From assembly GCA_011391695.1 (NCBI GenBank), contig JAABQB010000014.1:1-59780 (forward strand): 59,780 nt of DNA, given 5' to 3'. The position numbers were made by a program, and so were the translations under genes. This DNA comes from Desulfobacteraceae bacterium (GTDB lineage Bacteria > Desulfobacterota > Desulfobacteria > Desulfobacterales > RPRI01). Numbering within the stretch: the first letter of the stretch is position 1; every line of letters begins with the position of its first letter. Of the stretch, positions 51,558-59,780 are shown piece after piece. The notes beneath the pieces are model-generated. The model ran no database searches and was not told the origin of the DNA. It worked only from the letters and a program-made list of their open reading frames with translations.

Positions 51558-51923
51558 TTACTCTGTTGTGTAAGTAGTCGTATCTGTTTTACGGTCATAT
51601 TTTAACAAGAGAACCTTGGCCTTACACAGATCAACGTCTTTGTAAATCGAGAAGCTATTTTTGTCTGCCCACATTACTTTGATATTCCATGAACAGCCTT
51701 TTCCAGAGCCTTCAAGTGTCGTTATGAAATTTTCTTTGTCCCTAAGAGCTACGCTGAGTTCATTTTCACTCCACTCTTTATCTCCTGAATGATTGAGGCT
51801 GAAATATTTGATCGGGTATCCGGTGCTGTTGACTACTTTAAGATCACGACTGTTGCCAGCGTTCGTTATAGCACAAAACATAAGCAAGGCTATCAAACTT
51901 CCTATAAATACTCCTTTTTTCAT
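51558..51923 (-). CDS. Small secreted protein, unknown
   Basis: ATG 51923 with AAAGGAG upstream is chosen, giving 121 residues with a clear signal peptide (KKGVFIGSLIALLMFCAITNAG). The mature part (KVVNSTGYPIKYFSLNHSG, one Cys near the middle and one near the end) looks like a small beta-rich periplasmic domain. The strand pattern resembles proteins that start with VNxTGxxI, but I cannot assign a family. A Thr-rich tail closes it. Confidence 0.7.
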   Translation of the reverse strand: MKKGVFIGSLIALLMFCAITNAGNSRDLKVVNSTGYPIKYFSLNHSGDKEWSENELSVALRDKENFITTLEGSGKGCSWNIKVMWADKNSFSIYKDVDLCKAKVLLLKYDRKTDTTTYTTE

Positions 51924-52293
51924 AACACGCTCCTTTTGATTAATGAATAATATTCTGACCCATAAAGCCACTACACTTTTTTGCCTTAAGCATACCTACA
52001 ACCATTTTCAATATGTCCGATATTCAGATAATTTACCACGTACTGTGAAAAAGACAATTCTTTGTTTGAATTCAGTTCATTTTTTTCACTCTATTATAAT
52101 TATTGAATTTCAGGTAGCGGATTATGGAGGAGCGACTATAGTTTGTCAAGGTAATTTTTCAGGAAATTCTATCACCGAATTGCTTCAAATAAAATGTTAC
52201 CCAAGCGTGATTAAAATATGAGGCTCTTCTCCCAATTAGTTGGGAGAAAGGGGTCCAGGATTCGAGGATCACCAACTAATTTGGAGATGATCC
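51924..52293. other. 370-bp region without a convincing gene
   Basis: It holds the upstream region of the secreted protein gene, an AT-rich stretch and a perfect hairpin TTCTCCCAA-TTAG-TTGGGAGAA (52227-52248) with a similar weaker copy near 52270-52285. There is no T run on either strand. A plus-strand frame of 92 codons (51943-52221) has no ribosome site and odd composition and is not accepted. Confidence 0.5.
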
Positions 52294-52648
52294 CTATTTA
52301 CATTCAGCGCCAGTTCCTATTTTTTTTAATATTAAGCCAATAAATGTTAATTCATAGCAATAAGGTTTACCAGGCTCGCCGGATACACTTATAAACCACT
52401 TTTCAATTGGTTCTGATTTCGAAATATAATCCCTTCCTCCATCCGGAGTATAAAACCTCGAAGTACGATGCGTACCTGCATTTTCATTTCCGATAATTTT
52501 CCCGCCATTATTTGTTAACGCAGTTCTGACTTCCCAAGTAGTATCACCTACCTGAATCAGGTCATTCCCGCATTTTAGCGCAAACACCGGATTTGCTGAC
52601 AAAAACCACCAATAATATAAGGTAAATATAAAGTAGTAATTTTTTCAT
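52294..52648 (-). pseudogene. DUF2845-like secreted protein gene with 5' frameshift
   Basis: From ATG 52648, with GGAGGA upstream, the frame gives a signal peptide start (MKKLLLYIYLILLVVF) but then meets a stop. The mature part (CGNDLIQVGDTTWEVRTAL... FIGLILKKIGTG), which resembles DUF2845 proteins, lies in another frame. One added base in the homopolymer at 52601-52605 (A5 on the plus strand) would join them into VVF-LSANPVFA, a normal signal end. So the gene is frameshifted, phase-variable or affected by a sequencing error. It lies just downstream of the DUF169 gene. Confidence 0.72.
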
Positions 52649-52663
52649 TCTTCCTCCAATTAT

Positions 52664-53434
52664 CTACCTGAAAATGTCCGTTAATGGAAGTGTGAGTCCC
52701 ACCTCGGGTTGGTAGCGCAGGAAAGCAGGGATAGGATAACGAATTCCTTTTTCATGTGTCCTGGCAAGTCCATCCACAAGGGCCTTCAGATGTGAAGCAG
52801 GCAGTGCATAAACCATTTCGTGATCCTGTGCAGTTGCCCAAACTCGATCTCCATTACCAGGTACAACGACTTTGGGTGATTGATCCAGGAAAGCCGCTAT
52901 TACTCCTTCCGTGCATGAAGCGGCCCGCCCGGAAAATGAACATGTAATCGGTTTTCCCGTATGGTAGGTACTGCCATGCAAACAACGCATGAGCTGGGCA
53001 GGGTTGAGGTACATTAATATTACATCCGGTTCAATTTTGGTCCGTTCCAGGGATGAGTAAACAACAGCCTCGCATTGACCCTGTTTAAGGGATCTGAAAG
53101 ACTGGAGAATCGTATTTGCCGCTTCACTATCTGCAGCATAATTCATTTTTAAAAGAAACTTAACCGCCCCGTCTATATTCGCAGGTTCCCAACCGTAGGT
53201 ATGCCCGGAAATAGCACATCCCAAATCCTCTTTAGTCATTGCAATAGTCCATCCGTATTTGCGGGCAATCGCTTGTGCTTGGCAATGTGCTATTTTGACT
53301 CCGAGATCTTTTAATGGAGTCCTTGTGCCGCCTGGGATTTCGTTTTTTCTCTGCATAAATTTTACTGCTACTGGAAACGTTCCTGGTTTTAGATAGCTGT
53401 TCAGTTCCTTACCAAGCTCTTGCCATTCCTTCAT
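52664..53434 (-). CDS. DUF169 family protein
   Basis: The 256-residue protein has the DUF169 (COG2043) pattern: PVAVKFMQRKNEIPG near the start, IAHCQAQAIARKYGWTIAMTKEDLGC with two conserved Cys, an NPAQLMRCLHGSTY segment and a CSFSGRAASCTEGVIAAF segment. The four Cys may bind a metal. AGGAGG stands before the ATG. The family is widespread in anaerobes and its function is unknown. Confidence 0.82.
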   Translation of the reverse strand: MKEWQELGKELNSYLKPGTFPVAVKFMQRKNEIPGGTRTPLKDLGVKIAHCQAQAIARKYGWTIAMTKEDLGCAISGHTYGWEPANIDGAVKFLLKMNYAADSEAANTILQSFRSLKQGQCEAVVYSSLERTKIEPDVILMYLNPAQLMRCLHGSTYHTGKPITCSFSGRAASCTEGVIAAFLDQSPKVVVPGNGDRVWATAQDHEMVYALPASHLKALVDGLARTHEKGIRYPIPAFLRYQPEVGLTLPLTDIFR

Positions 53435-53674
53435 AAAAATATCCTCCTGTTTTATATTTTAACCATATCGATGGCTCACAATACATTCTCGTTTGTCGGA
53501 AATCAATCCGAACTATGCCGATAAACGAAGATTGCCATTTTAAGTCTTCAATTTTTAGGTACGAAGGGAATTTGTGTGCAGCAGGAAGAAGCAGAGCCTG
53601 GACGTCCTTTTCCTCCAGCTTCTCTCATTCTATTGTGGCCGCCTGCCTGAACAGAGGCTGAGGAATCAGACAAC

Positions 53675-53702
53675 AAACGGCCGGTGGCGATTCCGGCCGT
53701 TT
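53675..53702 (-). terminator. Hairpin terminator after the cytochrome gene
   Basis: AAACGGCCGG (53675-53684) and CCGGCCGTTT (53693-53702) form a perfect 10-bp stem with an 8-base loop. It lies 25 bp after the stop of the minus-strand cytochrome gene and is followed on that strand by a T-rich TTTGTTGT. Confidence 0.7.
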
Positions 53703-53726
53703 CTTTGCTAATAGCAGCTTATAAGA

Positions 53727-54116
53727 TTATTTCTTGTCGCGGATTTTGGCGTGGCACTCGCCGCACTTGCCTTTAATCTCTCCCAGCTTGACCTTTACGG
53801 TTTCGCCATTCTTCTTGGCAGCGGCAACAGAGATGTCCTTGGCAAGTGATGAGATGGCCAAAGTCAACTCTTTGCCGAGAGGATTAGGAATGTTTTCGCC
53901 AACTTTACTGGTCTGGGCAGCCAACCCGTCGGCATCTTTGGTAATGACCTCAAACTTATTAGCTCCAAGGTTTTCGTTCATTGCGGTCAGCCAGGCTGCT
54001 CGGGCCTGCATTAGTTTCTGTGCAGGGCGCAGTTCCGGCTTGGTGTCTTCGGCAGCAAAAGCAAAGATAGCGACTGTAAAAATTGCAACGGACAGCAGGA
54101 AAATAATCTTTTTCAT
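53727..54116 (-). CDS. Cytochrome c'-like monohaem protein
   Basis: The 129-residue protein has a signal peptide (KIIFLLSVAIFTVAIFAFAA) and one haem motif CGECH (118-122) close to the C-terminus, the layout of cytochrome c' and related four-helix proteins. It should be periplasmic and may bind NO or carry electrons. AGGAGCG precedes the ATG and a hairpin terminator follows, so it is a single-gene unit. Confidence 0.82.
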   Translation of the reverse strand: MKKIIFLLSVAIFTVAIFAFAAEDTKPELRPAQKLMQARAAWLTAMNENLGANKFEVITKDADGLAAQTSKVGENIPNPLGKELTLAISSLAKDISVAAAKKNGETVKVKLGEIKGKCGECHAKIRDKK

Positions 54117-54314
54117 AGGACGCTCCTTTCAGCGAGGTATGATGGTTCGGTGTCGTAAAACTGATACTGACTAAATAACACGCATTTGTACGATGGAAGA
54201 TTATGATGGATGGCTTTGTGTGTCAATGAAAAAGAAACAGGAAAGAAGCACGATCTCCCAAGCCACCGCAACGAACTCCTCAATCTGATTCCTTGGAAAA
54301 AGTGTTTGACAAGC

Positions 54315-55631
54315 TCATGTTTTAATTCCCTTTATTTCGTAAATCTTTACAGGCTCACTGAAACCCTTAACTTCTATCGTTCCTTTCGATTCGCATTCGA
54401 TTTCGTTTTTGATCAGCGAATAGGTGGCATGACCTACGGTGATACGGTCGGGTTGGCAGGCGGTTTCGAGTCTCGACGCCAGATTCACGGAGCTGCCGAG
54501 AATTGTATAGTTGAGCCGATCCTCGCTTCCGAAAGTGCCTACAGTCGCGTAACCGGTATTTATTCCAATTCGTATATGCAGAGGTTCGTCATGGCCCAGA
54601 TCTTCCCATTCCACACGAAGTTCCTTCATCTTCTCCTGCATTTCCATTGCCATTTTCACACAACGAACAGCATGGTCTTTGTCGGAATTAAATTCCGGTG
54701 CGCCGAAAAAAATCATTATTGCATCGCCGATAAACTTATCAATGGTTCCGCCCCACCTTTGAGCGATTTTACTCATTTCTGAAAGATACTGATTCAAAAA
54801 TTCGCGGGTATCTTCAGGCTCCAGCTTGTCGGTCCAGGCCGTGAAACCCTTAACATCTGAGAAGAAGACGGTAAGCTTGCGGCGCTCGTAATCGGGCGCG
54901 GAGTCCGCCTCACCATTTTCAAGTGCTTTGACGAACTGCTGGGGAAGGAAAACTTTTAGTTTATTACTCAGAACTGATATTTTTTTATTTGTAACATCCA
55001 GTTCCTTTTCACGTTGTCTCATTTTATTTACAACAAGGTTTGTAGCTATTAAAGTAAGCCCGACAACTAAGAAAACGCTGAGATGAGCAAAAAGGAAATC
55101 GAACGGCGTTAAATGATCGAGATACGGCAAATATATTTCATTGTAGATCTTTGCATCTCCTCTGAAAGCTGGCGCGTATGGAATAATTCTATTGTATGCA
55201 AGCAATCCGAGAGAAAGAAAAACAACCTGACTTCCAAAGAATAGTCGGGTTGCAAAGCTTGAATCAATATAAACGCTGTAAAGCACTACCATCAAGGGGA
55301 AAACAAGAACTGGTGGGATCTTTTGCATACCGAAAATATAAACAAAAAAAGGAACGAAAATAATATCAGCACACAAAAATATTAACGAAGTCGGCCTTAC
55401 CATAAAATCGTATCTTAATAAATATTGGAATGCGAATATAAGGGGTATCGGAATTGTAGGGAAACCAAGCACGATAAGGAAAAAATCAGATAATATTCCC
55501 TTTGTAAGCCATATATAGCCCAGAAGAAAAGCCGTAAAAATGCTCAAGACTAAAAGTGCGAAAAAAGTATACCGGAGTCGCGCCAATTGCCTTTGCCTCA
55601 TTTCATCTCTAAACTCGTTGGTCCATTCCAT
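54315..55631 (-). CDS. Membrane-bound class III adenylate/guanylate cyclase
   Basis: The 438-residue protein has six membrane helices in residues about 15-215, a short helical linker (KKISVLSNKLKVFLPQQFVKAL) and a C-terminal class III cyclase domain. FFSDVKGFT and FIGDAIMIFFG give the two metal Asp, and SSVNLASRLET the Asn-Arg pair. It is probably an active cAMP producer that senses something in the membrane through the six-helix part. The domain order differs from the other cyclase at 49403. Confidence 0.88.
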   Translation of the reverse strand: MEWTNEFRDEMRQRQLARLRYTFFALLVLSIFTAFLLGYIWLTKGILSDFFLIVLGFPTIPIPLIFAFQYLLRYDFMVRPTSLIFLCADIIFVPFFVYIFGMQKIPPVLVFPLMVVLYSVYIDSSFATRLFFGSQVVFLSLGLLAYNRIIPYAPAFRGDAKIYNEIYLPYLDHLTPFDFLFAHLSVFLVVGLTLIATNLVVNKMRQREKELDVTNKKISVLSNKLKVFLPQQFVKALENGEADSAPDYERRKLTVFFSDVKGFTAWTDKLEPEDTREFLNQYLSEMSKIAQRWGGTIDKFIGDAIMIFFGAPEFNSDKDHAVRCVKMAMEMQEKMKELRVEWEDLGHDEPLHIRIGINTGYATVGTFGSEDRLNYTILGSSVNLASRLETACQPDRITVGHATYSLIKNEIECESKGTIEVKGFSEPVKIYEIKGIKT

Positions 55632-55667
55632 GTTTGCCAGTCCTTTAAGCCTATAGATTATTACAAA

Positions 55668-56951
55668 TCACGCTCGCGGATAAACAAAAATCACCATCAA
55701 GAAAAATATAACCAAGACTGCTGCTACTGATAAACGGGGGTGTGGCTTTATGGCATACTTGCTGATTGCATAGCTCATCAATAAAGATAAAGAGGAAACG
55801 ATTCCGAACTTTACCAGGCTGGATGTTCCCACCAGGTTAACCAGCAGTAATTGAAGGGCTACAACCAGCGGCAGATGCACCAAATAAATATTATAAGAAT
55901 TGGCCGCTAAGGTTTCATTAATCTTATGGGAACGATTCCAGTAGCGAAAAGCAATGCTCGTAAATGCTATCAGCAAAGTCTCCCGCAAAAAAGAACGAAG
56001 TAGCATAAGCGGTATGATGAGTCCTGTACTTATTTTATTTGAAACGAGATTACTCGAATTAGACAGCACCTGGATAACAACTACGCCAAAACCAAAACCT
56101 AAAATAATGCACATTGATATCCACAGAAGGGGATGGCCGGGGAAATTATTACCTTTGACAAACCAGTTCCGGGAAAAAGCATAAACGCCTAATGAAAAAT
56201 AGATGATATACGTAGGCAATCTCCAAAGCTGAAACTGGAGAATTCCGGCAATAATTACCCAGGGGTCGAAATAAGGAGAAGGAATCATGTTAATGAACAC
56301 CCTCATCATGATGTTCAATAACCAGACAGAGAATATAACCAGGAGCATTGCTTTTCCGGACTGTGTCTTTTTTTTAATAGATGAAGAAGGGAAAAAGTGC
56401 TTCTTCAGAGTATAGATTATTGCGAATATGATAAAGAAAAAGAGGAGCAATGAAATGAACCAATAGGCGGAATGATTAAACTCCCCCAATAATTGATCAG
56501 GAGTCCAAAAACCCGTTGGGAAATCACTTGCATTTCTTACCCAATTTATCCAGAGTTGACAATAACTTATCAACGGTTTTCCACCTAAATTGCTGTAATA
56601 ATGAATATAAGTAATGATAGGGACAATGAAGATGATCCCAATCAGCCAGGGAATTCCCAAGCGTATAAACTTATCTTTGAGAAATGCACCAGGCCCTTTT
56701 TTCTGAATATTAGGCAGGGCAAAATAACCGGCGATGAAAAACAGGACAGGCATTGCAAAGACATCTATTATCATCATCGCCAAGTCAAATAGTTTAATAT
56801 TTGCGGCAGCATCACCAACAACCCAATACCGGCCCAAAGTTCCATAGCTTATTGTTGCATGAAGCAGGACAACAAACACGACCATCAAATAGCGAATATT
56901 GTCTAAGAATAGAATCCTGTTTCCCGATGATTCCGGTAATGTAGGAGTCAT
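55668..56951 (-). CDS. Acyltransferase 3 family membrane protein
   Basis: The 427-residue protein begins with LFLDNIRYLMVVFVVLLHATISYG, the conserved Arg and His segment of the acyltransferase-3 (OafA/MdoC) family, and has about ten membrane helices. Such enzymes transfer an acyl group, often acetyl or succinyl, to sugars of the cell envelope. The substrate is unknown. It lies just upstream of the membrane-bound cyclase on the same strand (36-bp gap). Confidence 0.85.
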   Translation of the reverse strand: MTPTLPESSGNRILFLDNIRYLMVVFVVLLHATISYGTLGRYWVVGDAAANIKLFDLAMMIIDVFAMPVLFFIAGYFALPNIQKKGPGAFLKDKFIRLGIPWLIGIIFIVPIITYIHYYSNLGGKPLISYCQLWINWVRNASDFPTGFWTPDQLLGEFNHSAYWFISLLLFFFIIFAIIYTLKKHFFPSSSIKKKTQSGKAMLLVIFSVWLLNIMMRVFINMIPSPYFDPWVIIAGILQFQLWRLPTYIIYFSLGVYAFSRNWFVKGNNFPGHPLLWISMCIILGFGFGVVVIQVLSNSSNLVSNKISTGLIIPLMLLRSFLRETLLIAFTSIAFRYWNRSHKINETLAANSYNIYLVHLPLVVALQLLLVNLVGTSSLVKFGIVSSLSLLMSYAISKYAIKPHPRLSVAAVLVIFFLMVIFVYPRA

Positions 56952-57015
56952 GATTTAGCTCCTTATTTGCCTTCCACACAGATAGGTTAATATCTTTTTG
57001 CTTTCGACAAACACA

Positions 57016-57046
57016 AAACCCCGCTCTCTTTTGAGAAACGGGGTTT
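57016..57046 (-). terminator. Rho-independent terminator
   Basis: AAACCCCG (57016-57023) and CGGGGTTT (57039-57046) form a strong stem, extended inward by CTCTC/GAGA pairing. On the minus strand the stem is followed by TTTTGTGTTTGT, a fair U-rich tract. It would end the transcript coming from the genes at 57293-59780. Confidence 0.72.
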
Positions 57047-57113
57047 CAGTAATCAGTCCATAACACCCTCATGTAAGGTTGAATGGTCCAAGAATTTTAA
57101 TCTCATATATTAC

Positions 57114-57246
57114 GAGCCAATTGCAAAAGTCCTAAAAAGAGAAGAATTTGTCATTCCCACGAAAGCGGGAATCCAGTCTTTTCAGTATGTTGCAAAAATT
57201 TCTGGATTCCCGTTTGCACGGGAATGACGACTTTTGAAATTGGCTC
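57114..57246. repeat. MITE-like palindromic element, 133 bp
   Basis: The outer arms GAGCCAATTGCAAAAGTC (57114-57131) and GACTTTTGAAATTGGCTC (57229-57246) match with one mismatch. The inner arms GTCATTCCC-ACGAAAGCGGGAATCCAG and CTGGATTCCCGTTTGCACGGGAATGAC are near-perfect inverted copies (57150-57228). AAAGTCCTAAAA occurs at both sides. The GTCATTCCC core is a widely dispersed bacterial palindrome. There is no coding frame. Confidence 0.82.
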
Positions 57247-57292
57247 CAAAGTCCTAAAATAAGACTCGATAGACCGATAATAGCATTAAAGG

Positions 57293-57592
57293 TTACCCTT
57301 TTTCCAGCAGCCGCCTATTGCGAATTTGAAAAAGCTTTAACCCTGAGTAGGCTGCCGGATAGAATACGAAATATCCGACAAGACCCCACAGAAAAGCGGG
57401 CCTTAATTGATTGCCCAAAAGCCAGGCAATGGCAATTGTAAGAACGCTCCAAATCAGGATACGCCGAATGACCTTCTGATATTCGGTTCTGAAGGTGTAC
57501 CAGAGATCAATGATCCCATACAGCGCGGCAATCAACTGCACGCATATGATCATGCCAAAAAGAAAGACTATGATTTTGATTGCGACAGTCAT
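57293..57592 (-). CDS. Small membrane protein, unknown
   Basis: The 99-residue protein has two or three hydrophobic helices (IKIIVFLFGMIICVQLIAAL, ILIWSVLTIAIAWLLG, FLWGLVGYFVFYPAAY) and a basic C-terminus. No family is recognised. Its start overlaps the stop of the PEP-synthase-like gene by ATGA, so the two are co-translated and may act together. Confidence 0.68.
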   Translation of the reverse strand: MTVAIKIIVFLFGMIICVQLIAALYGIIDLWYTFRTEYQKVIRRILIWSVLTIAIAWLLGNQLRPAFLWGLVGYFVFYPAAYSGLKLFQIRNRRLLEKG

Positions 57593-59780
57593 TCGTTTTC
57601 CCCTTTATCTTCGGATATCAATCGGACAATCCCCTGATCTCCGTCCACCTGAACTTTTAACCCCGTGTGAATGCGTTTGGTGCAATCCGGCAGATCAACC
57701 ACGCACGGCATTCCGAATTCTCTGGCAACGGTTCCAGCGTGAGACAGATAACTTCCCACCTCGACAATCGCAGCCCCTGCCGTGAGAAAGAGCGGCGTCC
57801 ATGCAGGATCCGTGTAAGGTGCGATCAGAACCTCTCCTGGCCTGAGCTCTATATCAATGGAGGGGTCCAGTATGATACGAGCTATCCCGCTATAGCTGCC
57901 CGACGATGCCGGTTGCCCTCTGAAAGCTACTCCTTCTTCGACATCTTTCGCATCGAACCGGGAGGCCTCTTTTAATTTTATGCCGATGGACTTGGGAGGG
58001 GTCGTCTTGGACAGCCGGATGTGTTCCATACGCCGTTCCCGGATTATGTCCTCCACGTCTCGCCATGCGAGTTCTCCGGCCTGCATCCTTTCTATTTCTT
58101 TTAAATGCAGAAAAAATATGTCGCCTTTGCACCTGAGTTTCCCCTGGCGAATAAACTCGGCCTCAATCCGGAGTATCTTTTTCCGAATGATGTGAAAACC
58201 CATTATGTGGTAAAATCTGCTGTTTTCCCGCATCCTGGAAAAATACTTGGTTCGATTCGCCAGATAGCGGATTATGCGCCATCGGGGCCTCAAAAGGGCC
58301 TCAAGCTGGTATTTTTCAAGGTTTTCACGAATTTTCTTTTCCAGCTCTCTGCGTGTTTGATTCATTTCTTTTTCATGTTCTCCGGGATCCGTTTCAACCA
58401 GCATGTAATTGCGCACCATTCCTATAACCGGGGCCGGATTTTCTTCCCAGCGGGGTGATCTCAGTTCCAGTTCTTTGAGTCCCCGATGCCCGTTTATGGA
58501 AAGGAAACGGTTCAGTTGCTCCAGAAAGTTTTTTGCTTCCGGTTCGGCTTTGAGCTCGGACAGGACTTTTTCAGGCTTGTGTTTTTCCAAAAGCTCCCGA
58601 ACCGGTTTATGCCGTTTGGCTTCTTTTGCCAATGCCCAAATGCCCCTGCCCATTTCCGCTGAGAGCACCCCTTCGGAACCGGAACAAAGCAAAGAGGCTG
58701 CATCGCCTCTCATATCAGGCAACCAGCGGCGCAGCAGCTTTTCCAGCAAACCCATGCTTAAGAAATACCGCCCAGATGATAAGTTCACTATCATCACCTG
58801 ATTGCCGGCCGGGTCGAAGATTCTAGTCCCGGCCAGCAGTCTTTCGCTCGTTTTAAAAAGGTCGTACGCCGGATCATCATCCACTTTCCGTGAAAGCTTT
58901 CTGAAACCGTCCATAAAATTGCCGGGCAACCCGCGTGTCCGTCCGAAAAATACACCAAACATCAGGTAAGACAAAAACATCAGGCATAGAGAAAAAAGAA
59001 GCTTGACCGGAGAAAATTTCATGTCGGGCGGTTTGATTCCTAAGTCATAAAGCAGATCGGCCATATTCTCATCAGATATTTTGAAAGGGAGCATCATCAG
59101 GAATGCCCGGACATTTACATACATCCATCCTTTAATTGACCGGAACAGGGGAGGCGCAAAAAACAATTGATAAAAGTCTCCGGTAAGGGGTGTAACCGGA
59201 TCGGTGAAATTTTCAACCAATGGCTTGAATACGACATACTGTCCCTTGATATCCCGTTCGATGTCTTCGCGACCCATCACGGTAATGGGACGGGACTGGA
59301 GCATATAAACCTGCCCGTCAGCTATTGCCCATTCTATGTCCTGCGGATTGCCGAAGTGTTCTTCAGCCTCCACCGCCAGCAGAGTAATCTTCTGGATGAG
59401 ATCAGGCGAAAGCGTTTCTTTCTGCCGCATCCCGTGGGGTACCTCCTGGAGCCGTGTTGCGCTCCCTTCCTCAAGACGTGACGGAACCATGAACCGTTTG
59501 TCTGCGATCCGTTTTTCCCGCAGTTTGAATCCGTCCCGTTCAACAATGTAATGATCGGGTGTCACACGGCCGTCGACGATGGCAGCTCCCATACCCCAAC
59601 TGGATTCCGTGACGATTTCATCCCGGGAACCGCTTACCGGATTTGCCGTAAAAGTAACTCCGGAGATCTCCGACCGGATCATCTCCTGAACTACCACGGC
59701 CATGAAAACCGATTCATGGCCGATGCCCTGAGTGGTGCGATAGGAGACGGCCTCAGGATTCCAAAGGGAAGCCCAGCAAT
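57589..59780 (-). CDS. PEP-synthase-like phosphotransferase (PPDK_N plus PEP-utilisers His domain), 5' end outside window
   Basis: The frame is open to the window edge; an ATG at 59703 is internal, because family-like sequence (LWNPEAVSYRTTQGIGH) lies upstream of it. Visible are the second half of the ATP-grasp PPDK_N domain (MIRSEISGVTFTANP, DIEWAIADGQVYMLQSRPI), a long helical middle and the C-terminal phosphohistidine domain (GSYLSHAGTVAREFGMPCV with the mobile His). The large TIM-barrel PEP/pyruvate domain of true PEP synthase is missing. That is the layout of rifampin phosphotransferase and related enzymes, which phosphorylate other substrates. The true substrate is unknown. Confidence 0.83.
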   Translation of the reverse strand, partial: CWASLWNPEAVSYRTTQGIGHESVFMAVVVQEMIRSEISGVTFTANPVSGSRDEIVTESSWGMGAAIVDGRVTPDHYIVERDGFKLREKRIADKRFMVPSRLEEGSATRLQEVPHGMRQKETLSPDLIQKITLLAVEAEEHFGNPQDIEWAIADGQVYMLQSRPITVMGREDIERDIKGQYVVFKPLVENFTDPVTPLTGDFYQLFFAPPLFRSIKGWMYVNVRAFLMMLPFKISDENMADLLYDLGIKPPDMKFSPVKLLFSLCLMFLSYLMFGVFFGRTRGLPGNFMDGFRKLSRKVDDDPAYDLFKTSERLLAGTRIFDPAGNQVMIVNLSSGRYFLSMGLLEKLLRRWLPDMRGDAASLLCSGSEGVLSAEMGRGIWALAKEAKRHKPVRELLEKHKPEKVLSELKAEPEAKNFLEQLNRFLSINGHRGLKELELRSPRWEENPAPVIGMVRNYMLVETDPGEHEKEMNQTRRELEKKIRENLEKYQLEALLRPRWRIIRYLANRTKYFSRMRENSRFYHIMGFHIIRKKILRIEAEFIRQGKLRCKGDIFFLHLKEIERMQAGELAWRDVEDIIRERRMEHIRLSKTTPPKSIGIKLKEASRFDAKDVEEGVAFRGQPASSGSYSGIARIILDPSIDIELRPGEVLIAPYTDPAWTPLFLTAGAAIVEVGSYLSHAGTVAREFGMPCVVDLPDCTKRIHTGLKVQVDGDQGIVRLISEDKGENE

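Noticed and set aside
51943-52221. Plus-strand 92-codon frame
   Set aside because: No ribosome site, His/Ile-rich chance composition, and it overlaps the upstream region of the minus-strand secreted protein gene.
57150-57228. CRISPR array or tRNA-like fold
   Set aside because: There are only two inverted copies with no spacer array, and no tRNA arms or anticodon loop; it is a dispersed palindrome.

Overview
The window looks like a chromosomal piece of an anaerobic bacterium, most likely a member of the Desulfobacterota. The reasons are the heterodisulfide-reductase-like Fe-S proteins beside a GlcD-type oxidase, the 2-hydroxyacyl-CoA-dehydratase-type ATPase module, the DUF169 protein, the cytochrome c'-like protein, and several palindromic intergenic elements of a kind common in that group. 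The assignment is an inference; there is no rRNA or tRNA in the window to test it.

Layout. 1-2933: the tail of an unidentified gene, a terminator, an EamA-type transporter, a small-molecule methyltransferase and an InaA/WaaP-type kinase. 2951-4228 (minus): a DNA methyltransferase with a C-terminal nuclease-fold domain. 4763-36646 (plus): one unbroken 32-kb block of about 28 genes, mostly with overlapping stops and starts, which is the main object of interest. 36765-41597 (minus): a large orphan membrane protein, a 32-residue lysine-rich protein and a ribosomal S1-type protein. 42151-47945 (plus): two Fe-S proteins flanking a FAD oxidase, then citrate synthase and an APH-type kinase. 48009-59780 (minus): accessory genes, including an AAA ATPase with DUF4143, two class III nucleotide cyclases, a phytochelatin-synthase-like protein, a frameshifted small secreted protein, a DUF169 protein, a cytochrome c'-like protein, an acyltransferase-3 and a PEP-synthase-like phosphotransferase cut by the window edge.

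The 32-kb block has the type II fatty-acid/polyene machinery known from aryl-polyene clusters. It has one ketoreductase, three complete ketosynthases and two ketosynthase-like partners without catalytic residues. It also has three acyl carrier proteins, two hot-dog dehydratases, two thioesterases, a LolA-like carrier, an MMPL exporter, a DUF3261 lipoprotein, an AMP-ligase, a GT2 glycosyltransferase, and PlsC- and LpxL-type acyltransferases. It lacks the aromatic ammonia lyase of classical aryl-polyene loci. Added to the core are three B12-type radical SAM enzymes, two CrtI-like desaturases/saturases and a further FAD oxidoreductase. There is also a condensation-domain-like acyltransferase and a SPASM-domain/dehydratase fusion. 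At the 3' end sits a three-gene ATP-driven electron-transfer module related to 2-hydroxyglutaryl-CoA dehydratase and double-cubane proteins. Its activase ATPase is fused in one reading frame to a CrtI-like FAD protein.

The combination of radical SAM, CrtI-like and type II FAS genes recalls the gene sets proposed for ladderane lipids in anammox bacteria. The ATP-driven module and the fusion go beyond both known types. My working model is a polyene acyl chain built on dedicated ACPs, modified by radical and low-potential reductive chemistry, transferred to a membrane glycolipid or phospholipid, and exported to the outer membrane by the MMPL/LolA/DUF3261 system. The product is not known.
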